Under the pieces are notes generated by a model. The model saw only the letters and a program-made list of their open reading frames with translations. It was not told the origin of the DNA and searched no databases. Made by a program: the position numbers and the translations under genes. Below, in pieces: positions 17,929 through 25,039 of a DNA stretch of 40,285 bases. The stretch comes from Chitinophagaceae bacterium (GTDB lineage: Bacteria; Bacteroidota; Bacteroidia; Chitinophagales; Chitinophagaceae). Numbering within the stretch: position 1 is the first letter of the stretch; every line of letters begins with the position of its first letter. The DNA lies in NCBI GenBank assembly GCA_025449935.1, contig JANWIJ010000021.1:1-40285 (forward strand). The letters run 5' to 3'.

Positions 17929-17950
17929 ATAAAGAGGGGAATTGTTTAAG

Positions 17951-18053
17951 AAAAAAAATGGCAGGCTTATTACATCGCACCGCTCAACCACCTACTCTTG
18001 CTGCCTTCCGGCCCTGGGAGGGTTCAGCAGGAGCTGGTCGTGTAAGACCTGCC
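17951..18053 (-). ncRNA. ffs: Signal recognition particle RNA (small bacterial type)
   Basis: On the minus strand 18053-17960 folds as a long hairpin. The ends pair (GGCAGG-CTTA with TAAG-CCTGCC, one bulged T), and the apical part contains CAGGGCCGGAAGGCAGCA, the conserved SRP domain with the GGAA tetraloop and asymmetric Ffh-binding loop. The RNA body is about 94 nt; it is followed by eight Ts (17951-17958), giving an intrinsic 3' end. A TATCTTTG promoter lies four bases upstream. The RNA pairs with Ffh to target nascent membrane proteins. The transaldolase gene follows in the same direction. Confidence 0.93.
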
Positions 18054-18057
18054 GGCG

Positions 18058-18065
18058 CAAAGATA
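18058..18065 (-). promoter_or_regulatory. Promoter of ffs
   Basis: The minus strand reads TATCTTTG, an exact TAnnTTTG, placed four bases before the 5' end of the folded SRP RNA, where initiation is expected. The -33 region is weak. Confidence 0.6.
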
Positions 18066-18126
18066 AGAATTTAGAGGCGTACGGGATGGGTTGAAAGGAA
18101 GCAATATTGAAAAGAGACAAAATTTA

Positions 18127-18528
18127 TTAATTCTTGTTCTTGTTTTTCCGCGGTTTGCCGTCATTCATCATATCATCCCGGGTAGGCAGCGCAGGATCAG
18201 GCTTTTGTTTGATCCAGATTGTTTTTTCTATCCATACCGCCGGGTTTGACTTTAAAGCAGCTTTCACGGTTACTTTTTCCCCGGTGAAACCGGCAGGTAT
18301 AATAAGCTCATTTCCTTCAAAACTGGCAGTAGGGCAGGAGAAATTAATGTCTTTGGATGTAAGCGGCATCCAGCGGCCATTGGACATTTTGCCGTCCACG
18401 TTGATATAATTGTGCTGTCCTTTTTTGAGACTGTCGGTATAAAGATGAAAATAGATGCTATCTACCTTTTGAGCGAATAGCCCGGAAACAGGAACAAAAA
18501 GAATTGCGGCAAGTATAATTTTTTTCAT
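18127..18528 (-). CDS. Small secreted protein of unknown function
   Basis: The 133-residue product has a clear signal peptide (MKKIILAAILFVPVSGLFAQ). The mature part looks like a single beta-sandwich: DSIYFHLYTDSLKKGQHNYINVDGK, a CPTASFEGNELIIPAGFTGEKVTVKA stretch, and WIEKTIWIKQKPDPALPTRDD. It ends in a very basic tail (KPRKNKNKN). I recognise no named domain; the layout recalls small immunoglobulin-like periplasmic proteins. The region upstream contains the structured element at 18594-18714 rather than a standard promoter. Confidence 0.7.
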   Translation of the reverse strand: MKKIILAAILFVPVSGLFAQKVDSIYFHLYTDSLKKGQHNYINVDGKMSNGRWMPLTSKDINFSCPTASFEGNELIIPAGFTGEKVTVKAALKSNPAVWIEKTIWIKQKPDPALPTRDDMMNDGKPRKNKNKN

Positions 18529-18593
18529 GTTTTATTCTAAAAGTCGCAAATCCATGCCAATTGGTTGTGTACGGGGATGATTCAGCTTTTTTT

Positions 18594-18714
18594 AACGTTT
18601 CCCTTCCCTCTGGGCCATTATTTCCGCACCAGCGGCCCGGAAAGCAATCATCATGTAAAGGGCCGGGTAAGCTCTTTACTCGCTACCGGACCTGGCCGCA
18701 AGGGAACGCTTTTT
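18594..18714 (+). ncRNA. Candidate structured RNA or palindromic element
   Basis: A 120-base GC-rich block between two leftward genes is full of inverted repeats. The ends pair (CGTT-T-CCCTT at 18596-18605 with AAGGG-AACG at 18700-18708). Inside are GTAAAG/CTTTAC (18655-18660 with 18674-18679), an alternative CCGGGTA/TACCGG pairing, and CCGC/GCGG near 18633. On the + strand the outer stem is followed by five Ts, as an intrinsic 3' end would be. No matching Rfam family came to mind, and no good promoter is visible, so a repeat element is equally possible. Confidence 0.3.
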
Positions 18715-18735
18715 CCCAAATTACACAAGATACCG

Positions 18736-19650
18736 TTATAGTTTTTTTAACTCCAGCAGGATCGTTTTTTCCCTGGCGGGCTGATCGCATTGCGCCTTGC
18801 CGGAAGTATTGTCGCTGATGATAAAAATATTGCCAGCTTCGTCCAGTGTGATGCCTTCCAGGTTCATACTGTAATCGAGGTTTTTGAACCGGTTGGAAAT
18901 ATCTGAAAACCGTTCAACCGGTATGTTTTTAAGCGTTGCGGCAGAAATGCGGCCCATGCTGTCAATATCAATGGCTTCCAGGTATTGCTGACGGAGTTTA
19001 CCTTTTGAATATGATTTCAGGCAAAGTAACCTCGAATTTTCCTTATCAAAACAAATATCAGAATACCGCCACTGGGGGTCAGCAAGCGTCAACTCGATTT
19101 TAGATTCATATTTCAGGGTAAGCACGGCGTTTTCACCGGCCTCTTCGATGCTGAACGTATAAATTTCCGTTTGTGTTCTTTCTTCATTTCTTTCCCGGAG
19201 CAGGTAAAATTTACCGTTCACTTCATTGGCGGCAACACCTTCCATGCCATCCCCGTTTTTGGATTTGGGAGGCAGTGCAACAGAGGTTTGAACCGTTTTC
19301 AGATCCCCGTTTTCCGGGTTGACTTCATAGAGTGCCGCCACATTTTCCGATACCAGGTACAATTTGTTCTTATAGGATGTCATGCCTTCCATTTCAAATT
19401 CCTGGGGTGCCTGTATATTGATGGTCTTCAGGATCGCACCCGTTGCAGGATCTGCCGCGAAGATCACCGGGCAGCGTTCGGAAGCAAACCAGAGTTTCCC
19501 ATCCATGTACTTCATCCCGGAAATACAAACCTGTTTGTTCATCTCTTCAGGCAGTGGTATGTTATTGATGGAATAAAGGGGTACGTGGGGTGGTTGGGCA
19601 GACAGCACTGAAAAAGAACAGATGGCTGCAACCAGGAAAAATGACCGCAT
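18736..19650 (-). CDS. Secreted beta-propeller protein, phytase-like/SdiA-regulated type
   Basis: The 304-residue protein has a signal peptide (MRSFFLVAAICSFSVLSAQ). It then has repeated blade-like units, each carrying a G-M/L-E-G motif and an aromatic strand: FEMEGMTSYKNKLYLVSENV, GDGMEGVAANEVNGKFYLLRE, YSDICFDKENSRLLCLKSYS and MNLEGITLDEAGNIFIISDNT. The repeated ExEG...L(Y/F)(L/I)(V/I)S(E/D) pattern is typical of the phytase-like esterase and SdiA-regulated propeller families. Neither substrate nor catalytic residues can be assigned from this sequence. It is likely periplasmic or secreted. Confidence 0.72.
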   Translation of the reverse strand: MRSFFLVAAICSFSVLSAQPPHVPLYSINNIPLPEEMNKQVCISGMKYMDGKLWFASERCPVIFAADPATGAILKTINIQAPQEFEMEGMTSYKNKLYLVSENVAALYEVNPENGDLKTVQTSVALPPKSKNGDGMEGVAANEVNGKFYLLRERNEERTQTEIYTFSIEEAGENAVLTLKYESKIELTLADPQWRYSDICFDKENSRLLCLKSYSKGKLRQQYLEAIDIDSMGRISAATLKNIPVERFSDISNRFKNLDYSMNLEGITLDEAGNIFIISDNTSGKAQCDQPAREKTILLELKKL

Positions 19651-19800
19651 GGGTGGAGTAAGTTTAATGACTGCTAATTTGAACCTTAAACAGCTAAATT
19701 AAACCAAAGTTTGTTGCCGGACAATAGATAACAGTAGTTAAAAGTTTATCAATTGATTAAAATCATCAGGATTCACTCGCCTGGCCCGTGGTTTTACGAA

Positions 19801-19827
19801 AAAAATATCGACCCGGTTCTGGCCGGG
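19801..19827 (-). terminator. Possible terminator after the S9 peptidase gene
   Basis: On the minus strand a 5-bp stem (CCCGG with CCGGG, loop CCAGAA) is followed a few bases later by seven Ts. The stem is short and the T run is offset, so confidence is low. Confidence 0.35.
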
Positions 19828-19895
19828 AAGGAGCCAGTTTTAGGATAAAGGGATGGGAACCGCCCGTTTAAGCAGTCTTCCTCCGGTTAATACTT

Positions 19896-22346
19896 TCAAA
19901 ATGCTTTCTTTTCATCCTTTTCATCCTTCTTCCCGGATTTTTTCACATACTGTTCCAGCCAGTTGAATTGTTCGGCCAGTGTATGCAACACATTTTCCCG
20001 TGCCTGGTATCCGTGGCTTTCGTATGGGAGGCTGATATATTTTACCGTGCCACCATGACCTTTTATAGCATTGAACATTCTTTCACTCTGTATGGGGAAG
20101 GTGCCGGTATTATTATCCATGTCCCCATGAATTAAGAGGATTGGTGTTTTTATTTTATCTGCATGACTGAAGGGGCTCATTTTCGTATACAATTCCTGCG
20201 CCTGCCAGTAAGTGCGGTCCTCGTTCTGGAAACCAAAAGGCGTAAGTGACCGGTTATAAGCACCGCTGCGGGCGATACCGGCTTTAAAAAGATTAGTATG
20301 CGCCAAAAGGTTGGCCGTCATAAAGGCCCCATAGCTATGCCCGCCCACCGCAACCCGGTTCTTATCTCCAACACCCATTTCGTCCAGTATATTGATAGCA
20401 GCTTCCGCATTCATCGTTAACTGTTCAATAAAATTATCATTGGGTTTTTTGTCTTTATCGGTTGCGACAATCGGCATCTCGGCATTATTCAGCACTGCAT
20501 AACCCTGGGTAACATAATAAACCGGGGTACCCCAGTTCAGTAACGTGAATTTATGTTCACTGCCACGAACCTGAGCCGCATCCGCGGCAGAGTTGTATTC
20601 GGCCGGGTAGGCCCAGATGAATACCGGGAGTTTTCCATCACGGTTTTTATTATATCCTTTCGGTAAATAGAGCTCACCGGTCAGGTTAACACCGTCTGAC
20701 CTTTTATAGTTGATTTTTTCTTTGGTCACTCCTTCCATTTGCGGGTAAGGATTGGAAAAAGTAGTCAGTTGCCTGTCGGCTATCCGCAGTTTCAGGTTTT
20801 TTAACCAGTAGTTGGGAACTTCCTTCTCACTTTCCCGCCTGGTAAGCAATTGTAATTTGTCTGCATCCAGCACTTTCACCACGGTTTCAAATGAGCCTTC
20901 CGCGCAATGCCAAAGCGTATCAGCTTTCTTCGTATGCACGTCATAGGACAGAAGAAAAGGAAGATCACCTTTGGGAGAACTCCCAGCCTGGTTGTTAAAT
21001 AGTATTTTATTTCCATTGTCAATCGTCAGCAGCACTTCCCGCCCATACTGGTTCTGCACAGTTACAGGATTCCCGGGGTTTGCATAGGCATCTGTGGTAT
21101 TGCGGCTGATCAGTTTTTCCAGGTCTTCTGTTACGGGGTTGAAACGATCCAGTTGCACCGTTTGTTTCCCGGTTAATCCTTCTGTAACGAGGGCCAGGTT
21201 CTTATCACCCCAGGTGGTAAAGCGGTAACGCATTTTGGTTTTAAAAAGCATTTTCGCTTCCATATTGAATGGTGCGCTCATGGCATATACGGCATCATGA
21301 TAGTCAACATTCTTCTTAATAAAACCGCTGTCAAGCGGCATACACCAGACCACCGTGGCCGGTTCATCATCACGCCAGTCAAACCCGCGGGGTACATACT
21401 GCACATTATCATTACCCGCCGGTGCTGTTTCGGATGAGGGAAGATCAGCTAATTGCTTTACTGTTTTCCCATTGATATCCGTGATCAGCACTACAGCAGG
21501 AAATCCAAAGGCGGGCACCGTATAGGAAAATGGTTTTTTCAGTTTGCGCACCAGTATATATTTCTTATCCGGCGATACATTGATACCCGTGTAAATGCCG
21601 GGCTGGCCAATTTTTGTTTCTACCCCGTTTATATTTTTTACCAGTTGGGTAGTGGCGTAAAATTCAAAAAGCTGTTCATCATATGGACTCTTGATCAGGT
21701 CCTGGAAAGTGGGCCGGGGTGAAGCCTTGCCATAGTTTTCCTGCGTAGCGGGGCCTTTGGGTACTGCCGGCTTGCCCGGTGCTGCAGATCCGGGCTTTAC
21801 TACCGTCCGGTAGAGAAGGGTGTTATTATCATACCACTGTGCACCGCCCGTGATCACATTCAGCGTTGTCTTATTCACTTTAACAGCCTTCTGCGATGCT
21901 ATATCAATAACAAAGAGATCGACTTTATCGCCGGTGGTTTGCGTGAATGAAATTTTTTTATCATCAGGACTCCAGCTGATGTTCCCGGCGTATAACGGGG
22001 AAGGTAAACCGGATATTTTCATTTCCTTTCCGCCGGCAATATTCTTTAAATACAGGTTATTGATAAAATTCTGGCGGCTGGGTGCAAAGTTGGCGGGATT
22101 GATCCGGAGGCCAGCTATTTTTAATTCAGGCCTTGCCAGTTCTTCAACCGAGGGATAGCTGCCGGATTCCATCATCAGCATCCACTCACCTTTATCATCC
22201 ACGCTTACATTCGGGGCGGTTTTTGCCAGCAGCATATCCGCAATATCCTTAGGGGGCAATTTATAACCAGCATCATCCTGGGCTGCTATAACATTAGTGA
22301 ACGCCAGGAAGAAAAAAGCAGCAAAGAAAGTTTTTAGTAAAGGCAT
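19896..22346 (-). CDS. S9 family serine peptidase, glutamyl-endopeptidase-like (S9D)
   Basis: The 816-residue exported peptidase has a signal peptide (MPLLKTFFAAFFFLAFTNVIAAQ), a beta-propeller of about 500 residues and a C-terminal alpha/beta-hydrolase domain. The catalytic triad is visible: Ser671 in GGHSYGAFMTANLLAH, Asp744 in HGDMDNNTGT and His778 in YESHGYQ. The stretch around the serine, with FKAGIARSGAYNRSLTPFGFQNEDRTYW, closely resembles plant chloroplast glutamyl endopeptidase, the S9D subgroup, rather than prolyl oligopeptidase or DPP IV. Cleavage after Glu in periplasmic or external peptides is therefore a reasonable inference. The amidohydrolase gene lies 116 bases upstream in the same direction. 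Confidence 0.92.
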   Translation of the reverse strand: MPLLKTFFAAFFFLAFTNVIAAQDDAGYKLPPKDIADMLLAKTAPNVSVDDKGEWMLMMESGSYPSVEELARPELKIAGLRINPANFAPSRQNFINNLYLKNIAGGKEMKISGLPSPLYAGNISWSPDDKKISFTQTTGDKVDLFVIDIASQKAVKVNKTTLNVITGGAQWYDNNTLLYRTVVKPGSAAPGKPAVPKGPATQENYGKASPRPTFQDLIKSPYDEQLFEFYATTQLVKNINGVETKIGQPGIYTGINVSPDKKYILVRKLKKPFSYTVPAFGFPAVVLITDINGKTVKQLADLPSSETAPAGNDNVQYVPRGFDWRDDEPATVVWCMPLDSGFIKKNVDYHDAVYAMSAPFNMEAKMLFKTKMRYRFTTWGDKNLALVTEGLTGKQTVQLDRFNPVTEDLEKLISRNTTDAYANPGNPVTVQNQYGREVLLTIDNGNKILFNNQAGSSPKGDLPFLLSYDVHTKKADTLWHCAEGSFETVVKVLDADKLQLLTRRESEKEVPNYWLKNLKLRIADRQLTTFSNPYPQMEGVTKEKINYKRSDGVNLTGELYLPKGYNKNRDGKLPVFIWAYPAEYNSAADAAQVRGSEHKFTLLNWGTPVYYVTQGYAVLNNAEMPIVATDKDKKPNDNFIEQLTMNAEAAINILDEMGVGDKNRVAVGGHSYGAFMTANLLAHTNLFKAGIARSGAYNRSLTPFGFQNEDRTYWQAQELYTKMSPFSHADKIKTPILLIHGDMDNNTGTFPIQSERMFNAIKGHGGTVKYISLPYESHGYQARENVLHTLAEQFNWLEQYVKKSGKKDEKDEKKAF

Positions 22347-22462
22347 GAGCGGGAATTTAGGTCTTCAAGTTAAGCAAGTAATGGGTTTGGCGGCTGCCGC
22401 TGATGGAAAAAATTTCAAAATGGATCCGAACCGGGAACGACTGTTACCCGGCACTCTGCGGA

Positions 22463-23728
22463 TTATTGTTTATAGATTTTCCCGTCTTTCATCACCAGTT
22501 TTACGTTACGAATCTGTTTTATATCAAGTGATGGATCGCCTTCTACTGCAATGATATCGGCCAGCAAGCCTTTTTTTATCCGGCCGATCTTATTCCCGTA
22601 ACCAAACACATCCGCATTCACCGAGCTGGCAGATCTTAATACGTCCGGGGCTTTCATGCCATAATCTACCATCAGTTCCATTTCCCTGGCATTATCCCCA
22701 TGGGCATAGACACCCACATCACCACCCATGCAGATCGTAACCCCGGCTTTTAATGCGAGCGCAAAGCTTTTTTTCTTATTGGTAATTCGCCCGGGTTCGG
22801 GATCAGTTCCTTTTTTCCATCCCCGGTATTGTTCGATGGCATCCCCGGCAGCCAGGGTGGGGCAGAGCGCCACAGCTTTTTCTTTCATCAGTTTAAAAAC
22901 TTCTTCGGTTCCATCATCTCCATGTTCAATAGTTGAAATACCGGCATTCACTGCTCTTTTCATACCCTCCGGTGTTGTCGCATGTGCAACGGCCTTTCGC
23001 CCGCTGCTGGTCGTGTTACCGTTGAGCCAACCTAATTCCAGTTCGCTGAAGGTTGGTTGTACTTCTCCCTGCGGCCCGTACCGGTAATCAGCATATACTT
23101 TTAGTAAATCCGCACCATGACCAATTTGGGATCGTATGGCTTTACTGAGTTCTTCAAGCCCTGCAACTTCTTCCGCACCCTGCGGAAGTTCAATATCCGG
23201 GTTATTACTCCGCGGTCCGTAAGTTCCCCTGGCTACGATTGCACGGGTGGCAACGATCATCCGGGGCCCAGGTACCACTCCTTTCTCAATGGCATTTTTC
23301 AAACCGGCATCATCATACATGGCGCCTTCGGTTCCCAGGTCCCTGACAGTGGTGAAACCAGCCAGCAGGGTGGCTTTGGCATGATTGACTGCCCGGGCGG
23401 TCCGCTCTGCCCTTGATTCTTTAAGCACCTGGTCATCCCAGCTTGTTTCATTATAGGGATGAAGAAATAAATGCGAATGCCCTTCGATCAGCCCGGGTAA
23501 TAAGGTGCAACCTTTCAGTTCAATAACCTGGGAGCCCGCCGGCAATTTAAAACTCATCGGCCCTGCCTGTTCTATCAGGTTATTCTTAACCAATACCACC
23601 CAACCGGACCTCATCTGTTCCCCATCAAATACCCGGTCTGGTTTTAAAAGCATGTATTGATCTTTCTCCTGGGCAACCGTAAAAAATCCAACGCAGACCA
23701 GGGTTAAAAAGCAGGATAGTTTTTTCAT
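22463..23728 (-). CDS. Secreted amidohydrolase, imidazolonepropionase/prolidase-like
   Basis: The 421-residue protein carries a signal peptide (MKKLSCFLTLVCVGFFTVAQ) and the metal-dependent amidohydrolase fold. The short N-terminal beta-domain is followed by LLPGLIEGHSHLF (HxH metal motif), TTVRDLGTEG, a DLLKVYADYR lysine that could be the carbamylated ligand, VAHATTPEGMKRAVNAGISTIEHGDD, CMGGDVGVYAH with the final Asp, and a C-terminal return to the beta-domain (GLLADIIAVEGDP). This group includes secreted Xaa-Pro and Xaa-Arg dipeptidases, so a role in using peptides together with the S9 peptidase next door is plausible. The actual substrate is unknown. The GNAT gene ends nine bases before it. 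Confidence 0.9.
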   Translation of the reverse strand: MKKLSCFLTLVCVGFFTVAQEKDQYMLLKPDRVFDGEQMRSGWVVLVKNNLIEQAGPMSFKLPAGSQVIELKGCTLLPGLIEGHSHLFLHPYNETSWDDQVLKESRAERTARAVNHAKATLLAGFTTVRDLGTEGAMYDDAGLKNAIEKGVVPGPRMIVATRAIVARGTYGPRSNNPDIELPQGAEEVAGLEELSKAIRSQIGHGADLLKVYADYRYGPQGEVQPTFSELELGWLNGNTTSSGRKAVAHATTPEGMKRAVNAGISTIEHGDDGTEEVFKLMKEKAVALCPTLAAGDAIEQYRGWKKGTDPEPGRITNKKKSFALALKAGVTICMGGDVGVYAHGDNAREMELMVDYGMKAPDVLRSASSVNADVFGYGNKIGRIKKGLLADIIAVEGDPSLDIKQIRNVKLVMKDGKIYKQ

Positions 23729-23737
23729 GACAGCGCA

Positions 23738-24025
23738 TTAAGGATTTAAAAGTGTGTCTGCATATTCAGGCTTCTTTTTAAAAACCGCATTGGCAAATGG
23801 ACAAAGGGGAATTATTTTCAGGTGATTTGCCCTGGCATACTCAACAGCGGTATCCACCAGGCGGTAACCCACATTTTGTCCTTTCAGTTCGTCGTTCACT
23901 TCTGTATGCTCAATGATCATTTTATCCGCAGCAGGCATGGTATAGACCATTTCTGCCAGGATCTTACCATTGGTCTGTATAAAGAACAGACCCTTACCAT
24001 TTGTTTGCTTGTGCTGTATTATCAT
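23738..24025 (-). CDS. Short GNAT-type N-acetyltransferase (NATD1/YjdJ-like)
   Basis: The 95-residue protein is a minimal GNAT domain. It contains AEMVYTMPAADKMIIEHTEVNDELKGQNVGYRLVDTAVEYARANHLKIIPLCPFANAVFKKKPEYADTLLN in outline, including the acetyl-CoA loop QNVGYRL and the conserved CPFA...F.K.PEY end. This matches the one-domain family PF14542, often called YjdJ or NATD1, which lacks the N-terminal half of normal GNATs. Substrate unknown. It sits between the zincin-like gene (gap six bases) and the amidohydrolase (gap nine bases), so the three are probably cotranscribed leftward. Confidence 0.9.
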   Translation of the reverse strand: MIIQHKQTNGKGLFFIQTNGKILAEMVYTMPAADKMIIEHTEVNDELKGQNVGYRLVDTAVEYARANHLKIIPLCPFANAVFKKKPEYADTLLNP

Positions 24026-24031
24026 AGCAGA

Positions 24032-24802
24032 TCATTTAAGGACCATGTTCCTGAAATATTGTTCGGTAAATTCCGCGTTAATGCTGTTATAAAACCGGAT
24101 GAGTAACATCACTTTTTCCCGGATCCGCGGAAACTGGTCGGTTGTTTTCCAGAACCCTGCAGAGGGACTGAAAAGATTTTGAGCAACCGTATTAATATCA
24201 TTCTCCATGCCTGACAAGGCATACTGGGTAAGAAACCCCCGCTCACAAAGGATCGTGTCCAGGTCCTGTGATGATTTGTTTTTGCGGATAGCGCCTACCC
24301 CGCTTTCCGGGTCCGTGTAATCAAAACCTTCCGGGTTGGCTTTATTCCACCCTGCTGTATCCATCCGGGAAAAATAATTACGGTAGAGGATGCTGGAAAA
24401 TTCATGATGCAATGTTTGTTCAAGGTATAAGTCCGAATAGCCCATGGCCGCGCCATCATTGGTGAGATATAAAGCATCAGTTGAGTTCGTGCCGCCGTAT
24501 CCAACATTATAAAACTTCATGGACCTGAGAAAGTAAATGGCCTTCAGGTTTTTTTTCAATAGTGCATCCGGGTATTTATCCAGGGCTTTCAACACAATCT
24601 TTTTACTGCGCCCTGTTTCCCCTGCAGCTATTGCCTCACCCTGGCCCTTCACCGGGTTGACCTGCCACGAGGCCGGGAAAATTGCCGGGGAATAACTGAA
24701 CCGGATGGAGACTCCGGCTATTATGGTATCCGCAGTACCCGACTGCGAATGAGCTTTTATTGCAAACAGCAGGAAAATCACAACCGCATATCGTCTTTTC
24801 AT
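24032..24802 (-). CDS. Secreted zincin-like protein with an incomplete HExxH motif
   Basis: The 256-residue exported protein (signal peptide MKRRYAVVIFLLFAIKAHSQ) has the layout of the putative zinc metallopeptidases associated with SusD-type systems. A helix with LYLEQTLHHEFSSILYRNY is followed by DSGxG-type loops and ERGFLTQYALSGMENDINTVAQNLF, where the third zinc ligand would sit. In true enzymes the helix reads HExxH; here H133-E134-F-S-S137 ends in serine instead of histidine. It may therefore be a non-catalytic relative, or use another ligand such as H132. It is first in a leftward gene set and divergent from the trp operon. Confidence 0.72.
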   Translation of the reverse strand: MKRRYAVVIFLLFAIKAHSQSGTADTIIAGVSIRFSYSPAIFPASWQVNPVKGQGEAIAAGETGRSKKIVLKALDKYPDALLKKNLKAIYFLRSMKFYNVGYGGTNSTDALYLTNDGAAMGYSDLYLEQTLHHEFSSILYRNYFSRMDTAGWNKANPEGFDYTDPESGVGAIRKNKSSQDLDTILCERGFLTQYALSGMENDINTVAQNLFSPSAGFWKTTDQFPRIREKVMLLIRFYNSINAEFTEQYFRNMVLK

Positions 24803-24821
24803 ATGATAAATCTAAAAAGAA

Positions 24822-24852
24822 TTTGTCAATGTTTTTTTTGCTTCTATATTTG
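24822..24852 (+). promoter_or_regulatory. trp operon promoter
   Basis: TTTG at 24822-24825, exactly 19 bases, then TATATTTG at 24845-24852: a perfect match to the Bacteroidota promoter consensus at both elements. Only seven bases separate it from the leader peptide ATG, so the leader is translated from a very short or absent 5' UTR. Confidence 0.85.
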
Positions 24853-24859
24853 TCCGGCA

Positions 24860-24916
24860 ATGAAACAACAAACAATAAAACTATGGTGGTGGCCTGCTAC
24901 GCTAAAGGGGCTGTAA
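24860..24916 (+). CDS. trpL: trp leader peptide with three consecutive Trp codons
   Basis: An 18-codon frame encodes MKQQTIKLWWWPATLKGL and ends in TAA at 24914. Three adjacent TGG codons (24884-24892) in such a short frame, directly after a strong promoter and before the attenuator hairpin and trpE, mark it as a ribosome sensor of charged tRNA-Trp. The last codons (AAG GGG CTG) are themselves one strand of the antiterminator, so a ribosome that reaches the stop would mask them. Too short for usual gene callers. Confidence 0.9.
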   Translation: MKQQTIKLWWWPATLKGL

Positions 24917-24975
24917 TGTCATAACTATATTGTTTCAATATATTCAGACCCCGGCAATGTTCGGGGCTTTTTTTT
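24907..24975 (+). promoter_or_regulatory. trp attenuator (antiterminator/terminator switch)
   Basis: Two exclusive structures are visible. The terminator is CCCCG (24949-24953) with CGGGG (24962-24966) followed by eight Ts (24968-24975). The antiterminator is GGGGCTG (24907-24913) with CAG-A-CCCC (24945-24952), enclosing a perfect 7-bp hairpin TATATTG-TTT-CAATATA (24926-24942). Stalling at the Trp codons leaves 24907-24913 free and should allow read-through; completed translation should hide it and cause termination. This fits the bacteroid-trp RNA class described for Bacteroidota. The mechanism is inferred, the pairing is seen. Confidence 0.88.
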
Positions 24976-25039
24976 ACCCTTTTTCCGGGAGGGCCTGGAA
25001 AAATAAAGCGGAAAGAGTGGCAGGAAGCGAAAGAAAAAT

